From NCBI GenBank assembly GCA_950022295.1, contig OX465597.1, positions 382,509,016-382,573,015 on the forward strand: DNA of 64,000 nt, given 5' to 3'. A program made the translations under genes and the position numbers. Source of the DNA: Bromus sterilis. Taxonomy: Eukaryota > Streptophyta > Magnoliopsida > Poales > Poaceae. A model generated the notes under the pieces. It was not told where the DNA came from. It saw only the letters and a list, made by a program, of their open reading frames with translations, and ran no database searches. Positions 25,573 through 36,774 of the stretch are shown here, piece after piece. The first letter of the stretch is position 1; each line of letters opens with the position of its first letter.

Positions 25573-25838
25573 GACCTATTAATGGTGATGCTATGACCTC
25601 AACCATAGAAGAAGAAATTCCTATGACTATAGAAGCTACCAAACAAGTGAGCCTAAAGGACACCACTACCACTTTACTTGATAGTAGTGACCTTGATTTT
25701 GATAATTGTGCTCTTTCTAAAGTTATTTGTTTCCTTCACAAGATGTCTAGACACCCCCACACTAGCACACTTAATCTTGCCTTCACGGAGCATATCACTA
25801 ATGCTCTCATCAAAGCTAGGGAGGAGAAGCTTAGGTAG
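25521..25838 (+). pseudogene. Gypsy gag/linker continuation after a frameshift
   Basis: This frame continues the region between gag and protease: an acidic Thr/Ser-rich linker with an I-G-P-I-N-G-D stretch, then an S-x-L-N-L-A-F-T-like segment. It overlaps the end of the 24277-25572 frame, so a small indel near 25500 separates them. It ends in a stop at 25836-25838, and another frame change is needed to reach the protease. Confidence 0.6.
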
Positions 25839-25879
25839 AAGCCTCCATACCTAGAAAGCTAGAAGATGGTTGGGATCCT

Positions 25880-26311
25880 ATGATTAAAATTAAGTTGAAT
25901 AACTTTTCTTGCTATGCTTTATGTGATGTTGGAGCTAGTACCTCTGTTATGCCCAAAAGAATGTATGATATATTTGAATTGAAACCTTTTGATGCTTGTT
26001 CTTTTGGTGTTCGTCTCGTCGATTCTTCCGTAAAGAAACCTTTGGGGAAGATAGATGATGTTCTTATCATTGTCAATGACAATAATGTTCCCATTGATTT
26101 TACAATTATGGTCATTGAATGTGAACCTTCTTGTCCAATTATTTTGGGACGTCCTTTTCTTCGCACCGTAGGTGCTATTATTGATATGAAAGAAGGGATT
26201 ATAAAATCCCAATTCCCTCTCAAGAAAGGGATGGAACACTTACCTAGGAAAAATATTAAGTTGCCTTTTGAGTCCGTCACACGGGCTAGTTATTTTCTTG
26301 AAAAGACTTGA
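25880..26311 (+). CDS. Gypsy retropepsin-like protease fragment
   Basis: 143 codons. An aspartic-protease flap region is readable: D-V-G-A-S-T in place of the usual D-T/S-G-A, followed by L-G-R-P-F-L near residue 93, and then the P-L-K-K-G segment typical of Athila/Sabrina-like proteins. The change next to the catalytic aspartate may reduce activity. The frame opens with an ATG but is really the continuation of the gag-protease reading after indels, so independent translation is doubtful. It stops at 26311, and no reverse transcriptase follows. Confidence 0.65.
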   Translation: MIKIKLNNFSCYALCDVGASTSVMPKRMYDIFELKPFDACSFGVRLVDSSVKKPLGKIDDVLIIVNDNNVPIDFTIMVIECEPSCPIILGRPFLRTVGAIIDMKEGIIKSQFPLKKGMEHLPRKNIKLPFESVTRASYFLEKT

Positions 26312-26946
26312 TCTATTTGCATTAAGCCTAGCTAATGGCTTTAAAGAAGCGCTTTCGGGAGGCAGCCCGCAACGAATTTAGGTTTTCCTTTTTGTTTTTC
26401 TTCTTTTTTTAGTGGTCTTGATGATTTTTACTACTGTAGCAACATCATTGTGTCTTTACTTTTCAAGCTTTGTGCCTTTTATAGCCTCATACGACAAGGG
26501 AAGTGAAAGTTGTGACATGTTGTCCAGAAAACAGATTCTGTCCTCGTGACTAGAAAAATCAGAGAAAAAATCCAGTTCATCTTTTTGAGATGAATTTTTT
26601 TATACAGTGTGCTCTATACAATTATGAAACTTTCGTATGTTCTGAGTTTTTTTATTTGAGTTGCAGAAGTATCCCTAAAAAATTCTTTACTACCTGCTGG
26701 TCTGTTTTTCACAGATTCTGTCCTATTTTGCCTTTCTTCGTTTTGCAAACCTTAAGCTTGCTTTTTCTTTGCAAAAACTTTTTGGAAATCTTGAGAAACA
26801 GTAGCTCTTCAAGGTTATCTTTATTTCCAGTAGAGAAAAATTATTTTATTATGGGTACTAACCTCGCTAATCAGATTATGATGAGTTATGTATGAAGGGA
26901 GTTTTCAAGTGTGCGAGGGAAGATGATGAAAGAAGATTAAGAAGTG

Positions 26947-27041
26947 TCAAGCGTTCAAGCTTGGGGATGCCCCCGTGCATCCCCAAGAAATATTCAAGGA
27001 GACTCAAGCGTCTAAGCTTGGGGATGCCCCCGTGCATCCCC
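26947..27041 (+). repeat. Two copies of a 38-bp repeat containing the element's polypurine motif
   Basis: tcaagcg(tt/tc)(c/t)aagcttgggg followed by atgcccccgtgcatcccc occurs at 26947-26984 and 27004-27041. The segment aagcttggggatg is the same one that forms the polypurine tract at 29273. Each copy also carries ggggatgc ... gcatcccc, an 8-bp inverted repeat that can form a hairpin. Confidence 0.75.
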
Positions 27042-28294
27042 TTCTCCATCAAAAATTATCAGTTCGTCTCTCGTTTCACTATATTTTTATCACTTCATGC
27101 GTTATGTGCTATTCTTCGAGCGTCTCGCTCTTAGGTTTTGTTTTTAGTTTCCTTTAGCTTTGCTTGCTATTCATAACAAGTTAGAACCCAGCTTTCTTTG
27201 TGTGGGTGAGAAACACGCTCCACTTCCAAAATTTAGAACACAACATAGGATTTTTCCTGCTTATCTTTGTTGTGTTTGTTCTTTATTTTTTCGTACCTGT
27301 TGTCATGTTTTGCTCTTAGCTTTCATATTTATCTTTTAAAAGAGCTTTTGTTTAGTTTGTTGCTGGAACTCTCTTGAGTTTTCATGTTTATCTTGTTTAG
27401 AGAGTTTGCCTATTGCACTGAGTTTTGTGTCTTGACTTGAAGTAGGTAATTGAGGTTGCTATTCTTTTGTAGTAGTAACTTGCAAAAGTTTTGAGGTATT
27501 CTTTTGAGTAATGTTTGGACTTTTGGTGTCAAGAGCTTTAGGCTATTAGTGATAGATGTCGTATTTTGGGCAATCCATGTTTATTTTCAAAAACCTACAG
27601 ATTAGTTGAGAACTCTAGCTACTAGATGGATCACTACTCTTCTGAGGGGTCGAATATTAGAGTACACTCACGTACCATGAGTCGAGGATGCGCATGGATA
27701 ACCAAACCCCCATACACTCCTCCTCGGGGTAATTGTCTCTTTGTGAAACCTCCTTATTAGATTGAGAGTTACCGATAATAAGTGCATGAGTTCTTCGGAC
27801 TAATGTGAGTATTTGAAAGTTGAAACTTCCACCTACCCATATTTTTCTAGCCTCTCCTGTGCCGTGCAATGCCTCCTTCTCACTCCGAGAGTTGGCGTCC
27901 ACCTTCGCCGGTACATCCAAACCATTAGCACGATACTCTGTCATCATAAGCCTCCTTATATCCTTCCTCAAAACAGCCATCATACCTACCTATCAAGGCA
28001 TTTTCATAGCCTTTCCGAGATATATTGCCATGCAACATCCATCTTCTCATGACTTGATCTGCATGTCATACATGCTACTTGCTTGATTGATGAGCCACAT
28101 GCTAGTTGGGCCTTGCCCTAATCATTGCTACATGACGCGCTAGTATCATTGCATATCCTGCTACACTGGCAGAGGCATACATTTGCATACATCATGATAG
28201 TTACATTTTCTTTATGATTTGAGTACTTTGTAAAGTGTGAAAGATCTTCTACACTTTTTGTAATATATAGAGTGTTGCCCCTAAAGTGAGGAAA

Positions 28295-28386
28295 AGATCC
28301 CAAAGTGGACAAATTATTAGATCCCAAAGTGGACAAATTAAAAGATCCTAAAGTGGACAAATTAAAAGATCCCAAAGAGGACAAAT
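28295..28386 (+). repeat. Four tandem copies of a ~23-bp unit
   Basis: agatcccaaagtggacaaat is repeated four times with one or two changes per copy. It yields repetitive open frames on the minus strand that are not genes. Confidence 0.75.
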
Positions 28387-29272
28387 GAGAGTTAAATAGA
28401 AAGAGCCATTGAGGCCACCAAAAAATACAAAAAATACAAAAAAGAGAAAAATAAATAAAAAGAGAGAAGGGGGCACACTACTATTCCTTTTGAGAAGATC
28501 CACACTCGTACTCCTTCTTTTATCCTGTACTCCATAGAGATTATCATTTATGCATATAACTATGTGGGGACCTTCACACTATAGAACTTGGCTCGTATAT
28601 TCCAATGATGAGCCTCCTCAAATGAGCTCTAGGTCTTCTTGAGCAAGCAAGTTGGATGCACCCCCACTAGTTCCATTGGAGAGATTTTAGCTCATATGTG
28701 CATCCGTTGCATGGCAATCCCAACTCCTCACATCATATCTATCATTTGGCTTTCTCTCGCCTATGATTGTCCTCATTGATGTGAGCCTTTCACACCTTTT
28801 TGTCTTCCTCCTCCACTATATTCTCTCTTTGCCATCCTAAGTGTCAACTTTCTTGCTTACGCTCATCCATTGCATGAGTGCTCAAAATGTCGAAAAGGAG
28901 TGGATCATTTTGACTTGTACCTGGATAGTGGTCTGAGGATGAGTCAAGATAAGATTCCAAAGAAGAACAAGTGTGAAACTTTAGTAGATTGAGTTCTTAA
29001 CAATAAAAATACTTTTTCTCGTATATCCCTATCCCCTTTCTTGCACGCAAACACTATTTGGAGACATTCGAGTCACGGACAGCGAGAGCTCTTACACCTT
29101 TATGTTCCTATGTTGCTTGTTTCAATACTAGATATAGACTCTTGCCTGTTATGACTTGAATTGAATTGCATGCTTTGATTACTTTACTTGCAAATTTCTT
29201 ATATGGTTGTTAGCATGTCACCACAGAAATTATGCTTGTTATCATTTACCTACTCGAGGACGAGCAGGAATT

Positions 29273-29286
29273 AAGCTTGGGGATGT
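29273..29286 (+). promoter_or_regulatory. Gypsy polypurine tract
   Basis: aagcttggggatgt immediately precedes the 3' LTR start TGATACGTCC at 29287. It marks the plus-strand priming site. Confidence 0.75.
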
Positions 29287-30955
29287 TGATACGTCCAAAA
29301 CGTATCTATAATTTCTGCTTGCTCCATACCTCTTTTGTGTGATATTGCTATGATATAGATGAACTTCCATACACTTTTGATCATATTTGGACTAACCTAT
29401 TAACTCAGTGCACCCAGTGCCAGTTCCTGTTTTCTGCTGTTTTTCTATTTCAGGTTTCCCCCTTATTAAAAGTACCAGAAAAATTCCGGGAAAAATATAG
29501 GAAAAATCAGCGTACCGGAAGCTTCACGAAGAGCCCGAGAGGGGCCAGAGGGGAGCCAGGGGGGCCCAGGCGGCCAGAGGGCGCGGCCAGGCCCCTGGCC
29601 GCACCATGGGGGCGCCTGGAGCCCCTGGACCACCTCTGGCTGCCCCCTTTCGCCTATTTATTCCCCGTGACGAGAAACCCTCGGGGACGGAACCCTTTTT
29701 CGCGATTTCTCCTCTGTTCCGCCGCCGCCGCGCTTCCAAGATCGGGAGCACCAGAAGACCTCTTCCCGGCACCCTGCCGGAGGGAGGAATCACCTCCGGG
29801 AGCTTCTCCACCACCATGGATGCTTCCTGGATGAACCGTGAGTAGTCCACCTTGGACCATGGGTCTATGATCAATAGCTATGTGATGTTCTCCTCCCCTC
29901 TTTGTTCTTCATGGATTAGACCTCGTGAGCTGCCCTACATGATCGAGGCACATATGTAATATTTATGTTGTTGCTATGCTGAGTTTGCTGGGATCCGATG
30001 GATTATGAGATATGTTCAGATTGTGATTGAGTTATATATTTGATTCTCTTCTTTTATATTTATGTTCTTGAGTAACTCTTGCATGTTCTCCGTTGCTGTT
30101 TATTGCTTTGGCCAAGTAGTAGGTAGTGACTCCAAGAGGGAGCGTTATGCTTGATTGTGGGTTCATGCCCCCCGATGACTAGCTTGAGTGACAGAAACAT
30201 GAGTCTAGGGGATGTGATGTTGCCACAAGGGGGAAAACAATGGTGCTTGTACTTGCGGGTGCAAGGATTGTTTACTTTATGGAAAGTTCTTTAATGCAGT
30301 TGTCTGTTGCTTTGAGTTTACACTTTGGGTGGGATTCGCAACTTAATACCAACGAGATGTTCTGGATAGATATCTCAAGGTGGATGATTAGTGGGTAGAT
30401 GCGGATGGATTTCGGTCTACTTGTCTTGGCGTACCGCCCATGCTTTTGAGCCTCTTCCTTTCTGTTTCGCATAATTAGCATTGGTTTGCGCACATAATCC
30501 TGTCAATTGCCCAGCTGTAATTTGTTCACCTCGCATGGCTATTTTATCGTATTTTGGGAGAGAGACATCACTAGTGAACATCATAGGACCCTGGTCCATA
30601 TTTCTACCACTGTTTACGCCTTCAATTTACTTTCAGTATTTACTTTTCCGTAGCTATCACTATCATTATTATCCCGTGCGTTTTATCCTTTGTAAACAAC
30701 AAGGCCGGAGGAATTGACAACTCCTCTGTACTCGTTGGGAGCACAACTATCTGTTGTGTGTGCAGGTCCAGGTGAAGTAAGCCACTTAGAGTTGTGAACG
30801 GCGCCATTGTTCACTTCACCACCTACTTGTATCTGTTGGAGTCCTCCTGGACGATACTCAACCTTAGCATCTTTGCTAAGGGAAATTTTCCGCTATCTAC
30901 ATCTCACCTTCCACTTGGGGTAACCAACGGGGGCGAGAAGTTATCTTGTGTATCA
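29287..30955 (+). mobile_element. Gypsy 3' LTR, 1669 bp
   Basis: Intact LTR from TGATACGTCC to gtgtatca, followed by the TSD gcaag. It serves as the uninterrupted reference for the split 5' LTR and the antisense solo LTR. Its open frames, including a 116-codon one on the minus strand, recur in the other LTR copies and are not independent genes. Confidence 0.9.
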
Positions 30956-30960
30956 GCAAG

Positions 30961-33001
30961 CAGAGCCATTCTCTTCCCAAGATATCGCCTATTTTTTCCG
31001 TACTTTTCTTGCACTAGGCATTGCTGATGCTACTACGTTAATTCCTATTCATTGCATAGCCTGTCATTGTCGCCCCTTGATGTACCCTTCTTTGTCCTAT
31101 GTTGCCTTATAAATATATATAATATTCAGCGGTGAACCCTGCACATTGTTAGCTAGGTTTAGAATAGCGGGTCGTGATCACTCTGGTGAGTGAACGCGAA
31201 TTACAAAATATTATAACTGCAACAGGTACGAATCAATGCAGACGCCCTAGGGAACCTACAACAGCGAGACTCTGCCGAGTCGCTTCGAGTTTGACTTACG
31301 AGTGGATGGACTTGTATTTCACTCTCGTCGGCTCAGTAGCGTAGCATCACCGGGATGATACGAGGTTTACCTCTTTAGTTCATTCCGCTGATGTCTCTGT
31401 CGAACCTCTTCAAGTGTACCATCGAGGGTGATTCCTCCTGGTTTCACTTGATGGTAGGCACCTGAATCAACTGGTGTCCTTAAAGGTAAGGTGTCAGGTG
31501 ACCCAACGGTGCCCGCGCAGAGATTGTATCGGGACGGAAGGACAGGCGGATACCATCGTGGGCCTGGTCCTTGCTCGTCGGCCGTGAGATACCTCGTAGT
31601 ACGAAAGTCGAGATCTTCCAAGAGCACATGCGAGATAAGGTAAGGAGATGGTTCACCTTGTTGGTAACCGCAAGAGTTGGTGGGACGACAAGGCAGGCAC
31701 CGATGTACTAGTGGTCCTGGCTGCTGTCGTTGTCCGCGACTCACCCAGATAAGGGGCAATGATAATGGTTGTCCCGACAGATAATAATAAAATGACTAAT
31801 GGTTCAGGTGAATGACTTGAGAGGCCTCAAAGGCCTGTACGCACTACCTTCACGTGGGATAACGGTGTGGGCTCTCCACATTGTGGTCTCGTTCGAAAGC
31901 TCTGAAAAACGTCCATTTCAGCATTGTGGCACGGTCGGATCCGCATCCCAGAGGAGTTGCATGGAATTCACCCTGTACACAACGACCCGGAGGGCGAGGG
32001 GCGACGGTCCAAGACCCCATTGCGCTTAGGACTTTAGACCGGCGGGGACCTCTCTGATGAGCCGTAGGATGGGCCTTGGCGTGTCGGATAGCCTCGGTGG
32101 GGCATTCCCTAACAAGGTGTACTCCACCCTGGAGATCCGAGCGTGCAGGCTGAACAGTAGTGCACCCCTGCAGGGAGTTTGATCTATACGAATAGTCGTG
32201 TCCACGGTAACAGGACGCTTTATGCTGAAGCCAGAGCCTACTTCTAGAAACTACTACTATTAAACTGTTGGTTCCGGCTTATCTTCCTTGCAGGGAAGTC
32301 GAGGAGGGGATCTCGGAGGCATTGATAATTATTAATAATTATAACTTACTATTATACAATGCTGCAGCAACTTCTGCTGCATTGTTACTACATTCATGCT
32401 ATTGAACTGTTGGCTATTCTCTTCTTGTGCTGCAAGACTCGCCGGAAGATGATAGTATTTGATAGGCCTAGCTTCTTATCCTTATTCTGATTTCTACCTT
32501 TCAGTACACTATATACAGCCTCCCCTTTCCATTTGATACAATTGCATAAATGCTTAGTAGCGGACGTAAGACTCGCGGGTATGCTAAATACTCACCCTTG
32601 CTTTATTTCCCCCTTTTTGTTTTTCCTGATCAGCCGCTGCAGTCGACGTTGGAGCCCAGGAGCAGGAGATTCCAGGAGGAGCCTACTACAACGTCGAGAT
32701 CCCGTTGATCAGGAGTAGTTTGGTGGTTCCCATGCAGGAGACCTCGCCTTTTCGATCTGTACCTCTGATGTTATTTGTGCTAGCCTTCTTAAGGAAAAAC
32801 TTGACTAACTATGTCTATACTCAGATATAATGACTGTTTAACTTATGTATTCGGATCCTCGTGATCCTTGGTTTGTAATATCATATTTATCTTATTTGAG
32901 TCTAGTGTTGTGCTGTGATATTATCATCGTGGCACCCTGATTTCGGGCGTGTACCCTGCGTGTATGATTACTGTACACGGTCCGATTTTGGGGGCGTCAC
33001 A
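30961..33001 (+). mobile_element. Right part of the interrupted Gypsy-type LTR
   Basis: Continues 6451-7376 across the nested insertion. It ends CGATTTTGGGGGCGTCACA, the mirror of the TGTGACGCCCCC starts seen in several Triticeae Gypsy LTRs. No primer site or polypurine tract follows, so the element may be a solo LTR or the 3' LTR of an element lying to the left. The interior contains no gene; 32328-32350 has short aattatt repeats. Confidence 0.55.
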
Positions 33002-34471
33002 CCAATGAACCCAATTACACAAATACGTAGAGTTTCAAGGTCGCTGCCTTAATCCATTACCTAAGTGGATTACTCACACCTGGCGATAGGATCACAAAGA
33101 GAAAACATTGCAAATGAAAGAGGAATGATTGATTGATAAAATCTCAAATATAATGTTTGATTGTTGGGATACACGAATACAACTATAGCTAAGTGATGGT
33201 TGATGGTTGATGAGATGGAGAATGATATGGGAAATGGAGGCACCAGCTCTAGATGGAATATGGCTTCTCCTCTCTGTTTTGTTGCTTTTGGTGGCTCATC
33301 AAGAAACACAATAGCCGGAACACGTTGTCCGACGTTGACTCAGAACAAAACAAAACACCAAGGCACAGGGCCCGACATTCCATCCTTTATCGATAATTTA
33401 ACATCATCATTTTTTGCGGGAAATTTAACATCATCATTATATACAGCATATCAACCAACATTATAGCCCGATAGCTTGATCGAATGTAGCCAGGTATATA
33501 ACATCAAGTCACTCCTATGCATACTACGCACAGGATGAGCAAGCATATGACATATCCAATCCAGGTTTTCTAGGTTGTGGAGGGACATGGTTGTATATGG
33601 TTTTGAGAGGCATGTCATATGGAGTATCAAACAATATCAAAAGTAACCTATACTAACAAGAAAACAAGTTAGATATAAGATCATGGTAGTGATCATCCTT
33701 GCCTTTAGTGCCCTCGGCTTAGTGAGTAGCAAAATCCTCAAAAGCCTCCTCGCAAGTCTCCTTAGTGTGGTATGACTCTACATGGAAGAAGCAAACCCGA
33801 AAAGAACTAGTCAAGGTACGATGAACAATCACTCATGCATCATATTAACAATCAATATGGATGCATGCCAAGTTAATCTCATGTCATTTTAACGTAAATG
33901 ATTGGACACGTTAAATGAAGGTCGAAAGCAATGTGACATGCTTCTTCCATCCTTCATATGCATTTCAGTGGGTGAATTATTGGTTCTAGATAGAACCTTG
34001 TGTTATTGTTGTTTACATGGCTGGACATTGCAAAATGGGATTTGTAGTTCAATTCTAATACAAAAGGATATAAAGAAAGCTGGAAACGAAGGATCAAAAG
34101 TTACGGTTCATGCACGAAACAAATGAAGCTTGTGTGCAATGAGCGATAGAATGTTGACATGTTGCCTCCACTTGTGAAAGCAAGTGAGGAGCTAAAAGGA
34201 TTGAGTTGTTCTTGACAAAATGAATATGTGTTTGCAATATTTGAAAACATGAAGACAAGATTTGACATGATGAAGTTTAAAGCCCAAAATGAAAAGTTTG
34301 GACACAACATGATTATGTGTTGTGCTAAACATGAAAAACAAGTTAATGTTGGGGTTCTACTTGAAAGAATAGATTGCAATTAAATACATTACATGATTGC
34401 GGTAAAGTTATAGTTTAACACTTATCACGAAAGTAAGTTTCAAACGATTTGGAAAAAAAACATGGAAACTA
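33002..34471. other. Anonymous AT-rich intergenic sequence
   Basis: No gene or element was recognised. One short direct duplication (aaatttaacatcatcatt, about 33396-33440) is visible. Confidence 0.5.
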
Positions 34472-34564
34472 CTCCCTTCGTTTGGAATTACTTGACATGG
34501 CTTTAGTTCAAATTTAAACCAAGCTTGAACTAATACCATGTCAAGTAATTCTGAACGGAGGGAG
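34472..34564. mobile_element. Stowaway-type MITE, 93 bp
   Basis: Terminal inverted repeats ctcccttcgtttggaatta ... and taattctgaacggagggag, with TA target duplications at 34470-34471 and 34565-34566. The arms pair over most of their length. Size and termini are those of Triticeae Stowaway (Tc1/mariner-derived) elements. Confidence 0.85.
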
Positions 34565-34811
34565 TATAGCTCAATTTGAATTGAAACGTGCATATATGGA
34601 AAATATATGTCTTTATGATCAAAATGAACATAGATTTCATCACAATTGGATAAGGTTTGAAATGTTTGCAAAATATTTGAAAAATATGGGCTAAAGTGCA
34701 AAACATGATGTGTTGCATCAAGTATAATATTTCTAATGCAGAAGAAAAAAAGGTATGCATATGAGTTCACCATTTTTTTTCTACCGTGAATTGATATTAA
34801 ATTTATCCAAA

Positions 34812-35710
34812 ATGGACTAGGGATGCCTTTGAAAACTAGTTTGAAGTTTGGAAAAATATGAATAAAATTCAAATAATAATCAGAGTAAAATATGTATTTC
34901 TTTTAGGGGTAGAGAGAAATCTCCAGCTTGGCCAGATTCATCATATTTGGCCCACCTAAACGCGCTGAAATACTTATGCCTCGCCCATGGGGCAGCACTA
35001 GGCCTGGCCCAACTCCACTGCACGCACTCTTCGGCTCAGAAACACTGAAATGAATTTATGGAAGAACAGAGCACTGGATTGAGTTCCAAGCAAAGGCGAA
35101 TTACCCCCATTCGTGCTAGAATCAGTCTTTGTAGACTATATAGGCATGCCCCTTGAGCTACACGGCTTGCTGGATTCAAAAAAGAGAAGATGGCTACAAG
35201 AGTAACAAGACCACCAGAGCTCTGTCGCAAAAACAAAAAACCTGAGCTCCTTTGTTCTGCTTGTGATCCTAGTAGCCATCGTGCACCATGGGAGCTCAGC
35301 TGGCCAAATCAGCCATTGTGGCGACGATGCTGGTGCCGATTGTGGCTCATCACGCGACGATCGGGTTTGTTGCCGGCGTGGCCTAGGGCCCATCTCAAAT
35401 AGGACCCACTATATTTATATCTAACTATATTATAAAAATGTGATTAGTAAAATATAACATAAGTAAGTGTATAGGGGGCATTTGTCCCCTCCCTCCTGAA
35501 ATTTTATCATTTATAGTTATTATGATTGAAGACATGTATTTTATAATTATTATTTGGATCATATAATCACATAACATGATTTATTAATATTTTATTTGTT
35601 AATTAAGATTACATTTTTTGTGTTCGTTTCCTTGCTTGCATTTTATCATCAATGTAGTAGTCTACAGAGCGGTTATTCAAAATGAGCCCAGGCTCATCTA
35701 AACATGCGCA
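34812..35710 (+). repeat. Tandem unit 1 (about 0.9 kb) of a three-unit array
   Basis: Begins atggactagggatgcctttg and shares with units 2 and 3 a ggggtagagagaaatct segment, a gggcagcactaggcctgg segment, the small ORF, and an AT-rich tail ending catcaatgtagtagtcta. It is shorter because part of the ORF is missing. The unit probably includes promoter, ORF and 3' region of a small gene. Confidence 0.7.
35288..35386 (+). pseudogene. Truncated copy of the small membrane-protein ORF
   Basis: ATG 35288 lies in the same sequence context (accatgggagc) as in units 2 and 3. The first about 20 residues match the family (an L-A-K-S-A-I-V-A stretch). After that, a deletion of about 100 bp removes the Arg-rich middle and most of the second hydrophobic segment, and the frame stops after 32 residues. 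Confidence 0.55.
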
Positions 35711-36774
35711 TGGACTAGGGATGCCTTTGAAAAACTAGTTTGAAGTTTGTACAGATATGAATAAATTCAAACAATAATAAGAGACAAATCTGTATTTTAT
35801 TTTATTTAGGGGTAGAGAGAAATCTTCAGCTGGGCTAGATTCAGGATATTTGGACGCACAGGAATGCTTGCTTGGTTATACCTCGCCCACTGCGGGCTAG
35901 TAGTAGGCAGGCTGGCCATCCACAGGGCAGCACTAGGCCTGGACCAACTTCACTGTCTTCCCTCTCGAAAACGCTGAACTGAATTTATTGAAAAACGGGC
36001 GCTGGATTGAGTTTCAAGCAAAGGGGAATTACCCCATGCGTGCTGGAATCACACTTTGTAGACTATGTAGGCATTCTCCTTGAGATACACGGCTTGTTGA
36101 ATTTGAAAAAGAGAAGCTACAAGAGTAACAGGACTTTCAAAAACATAACCAGAATGCTCTTCCATTGCAAAAACATACCGTAAACCAGAGCTCCTCTATT
36201 CTGTGTGCCACCATCGCCATGGGAGCAAACCTGGCCAAATCAGCCATTGTAGCGAGCGTTTTGGTGCCGATTATGGCTGAAGGAGCTCGTTGTACACCGA
36301 TGACGAGGGAGCAGAGGGCTACGTTCGAGAGGAGGGACATGGTGGAGGTTGGGGTCGGCGCGGCGATCGACTTCGTCATCGGCGTGGTATTCACCGGAAT
36401 TTGCTGGTTCTTCTGCCTCTGCGGCGCGCCGTGTGGTGTAGGCGTAGGGAGCTACCGCCGGATCAGCTGCCACTATATTTATATCTAACTATATTATAAA
36501 AATGTAATTAGTAAAATATAACGTAAGTAAGTGTATAGGGGACATTGGTCCCCTCCCTCCTGAAATTTTATTATTTATAGTTATTATGATTGAAGACATG
36601 TATCTTATAATTATTATTTGGATCATATAATCACATAACATGATTTATTAATATTTTATTTGTTAATTAAGATTATATTTTTGGTGTTCGTTTCCTTGCT
36701 TGCATTTTATCATCAATGTAGTAGTCTACAGTGCGATTATTCAAAAATGAGCCCAGGCTCATCTAAACCTGCGC
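35711..36774 (+). repeat. Tandem unit 2 (1064 bp)
   Basis: Same architecture as unit 1, with the long form of the ORF at 36219-36488. The copies are close in sequence but differ by many substitutions and small indels, so the triplication is not very recent. Confidence 0.75.
36219..36488 (+). CDS. Small two-helix membrane-protein-like ORF, unknown function
   Basis: 89 codons. I chose ATG 36219 (context gccatggg, a good plant start) rather than the upstream in-frame ATG, because homology with the sister units is strongest from here. Residues 5-20 are hydrophobic and could be a signal or first membrane segment. Residues 24-42 are polar and Arg-rich (R-E-Q-R-A-T-F-E-R-R), and 45-70 form a clear hydrophobic span with W-F-F and Cys residues. 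The last 17 residues differ from unit 3 because of a frame change at the C-terminus. The product is not recognised. Retention of the frame in two copies suggests a real small gene or a transposon passenger. Confidence 0.45.
   Translation: MGANLAKSAIVASVLVPIMAEGARCTPMTREQRATFERRDMVEVGVGAAIDFVIGVVFTGICWFFCLCGAPCGVGVGSYRRISCHYIYI

Larger units (their letters stand above)
26312..29272 (+). other. Long non-coding 3' interior of the Gypsy element
   Basis: About 3 kb without reverse transcriptase, RNase H, integrase or envelope-like sequence. All frames are short. It holds a 38-bp direct repeat (26947-27041) and a 24-bp tandem repeat (28295-28386), and ends with a cgaggacgagcagg stretch before the polypurine tract. 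Long non-coding 3' regions are common in Athila/Sabrina-type elements. Confidence 0.6.
7382..30955 (+). mobile_element. Non-autonomous Ty3/Gypsy (Athila/Sabrina-like) element, outer limits
   Basis: The 5-bp TSD gcaag flanks both ends (7377-7381 and 30956-30960). The 5' LTR is split into 7382-7697 and 22762-24114, which add up to 1669 bp, exactly the length of the intact 3' LTR at 29287-30955. The interior 24115-29286 carries a tRNA-Asp primer site, a broken gag-protease region and a 3' polypurine tract. No reverse transcriptase, RNase H or integrase was found, so transposition would have needed another element's enzymes. By eye the two LTRs differ at roughly ten places in the first 316 bases. 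Everything from 7698 to 22756 is younger insertion and rearrangement. Confidence 0.85.

Noticed and set aside
28295..28386. CRISPR-like array
   Set aside because: The units are contiguous without unique spacers, and the genome is a plant nuclear one.
29524..29874. 116-codon minus-strand frame in the Gypsy 3' LTR
   Set aside because: Copies of the same frame are present in the other LTR copies with changes. It covers GC-rich LTR sequence only.
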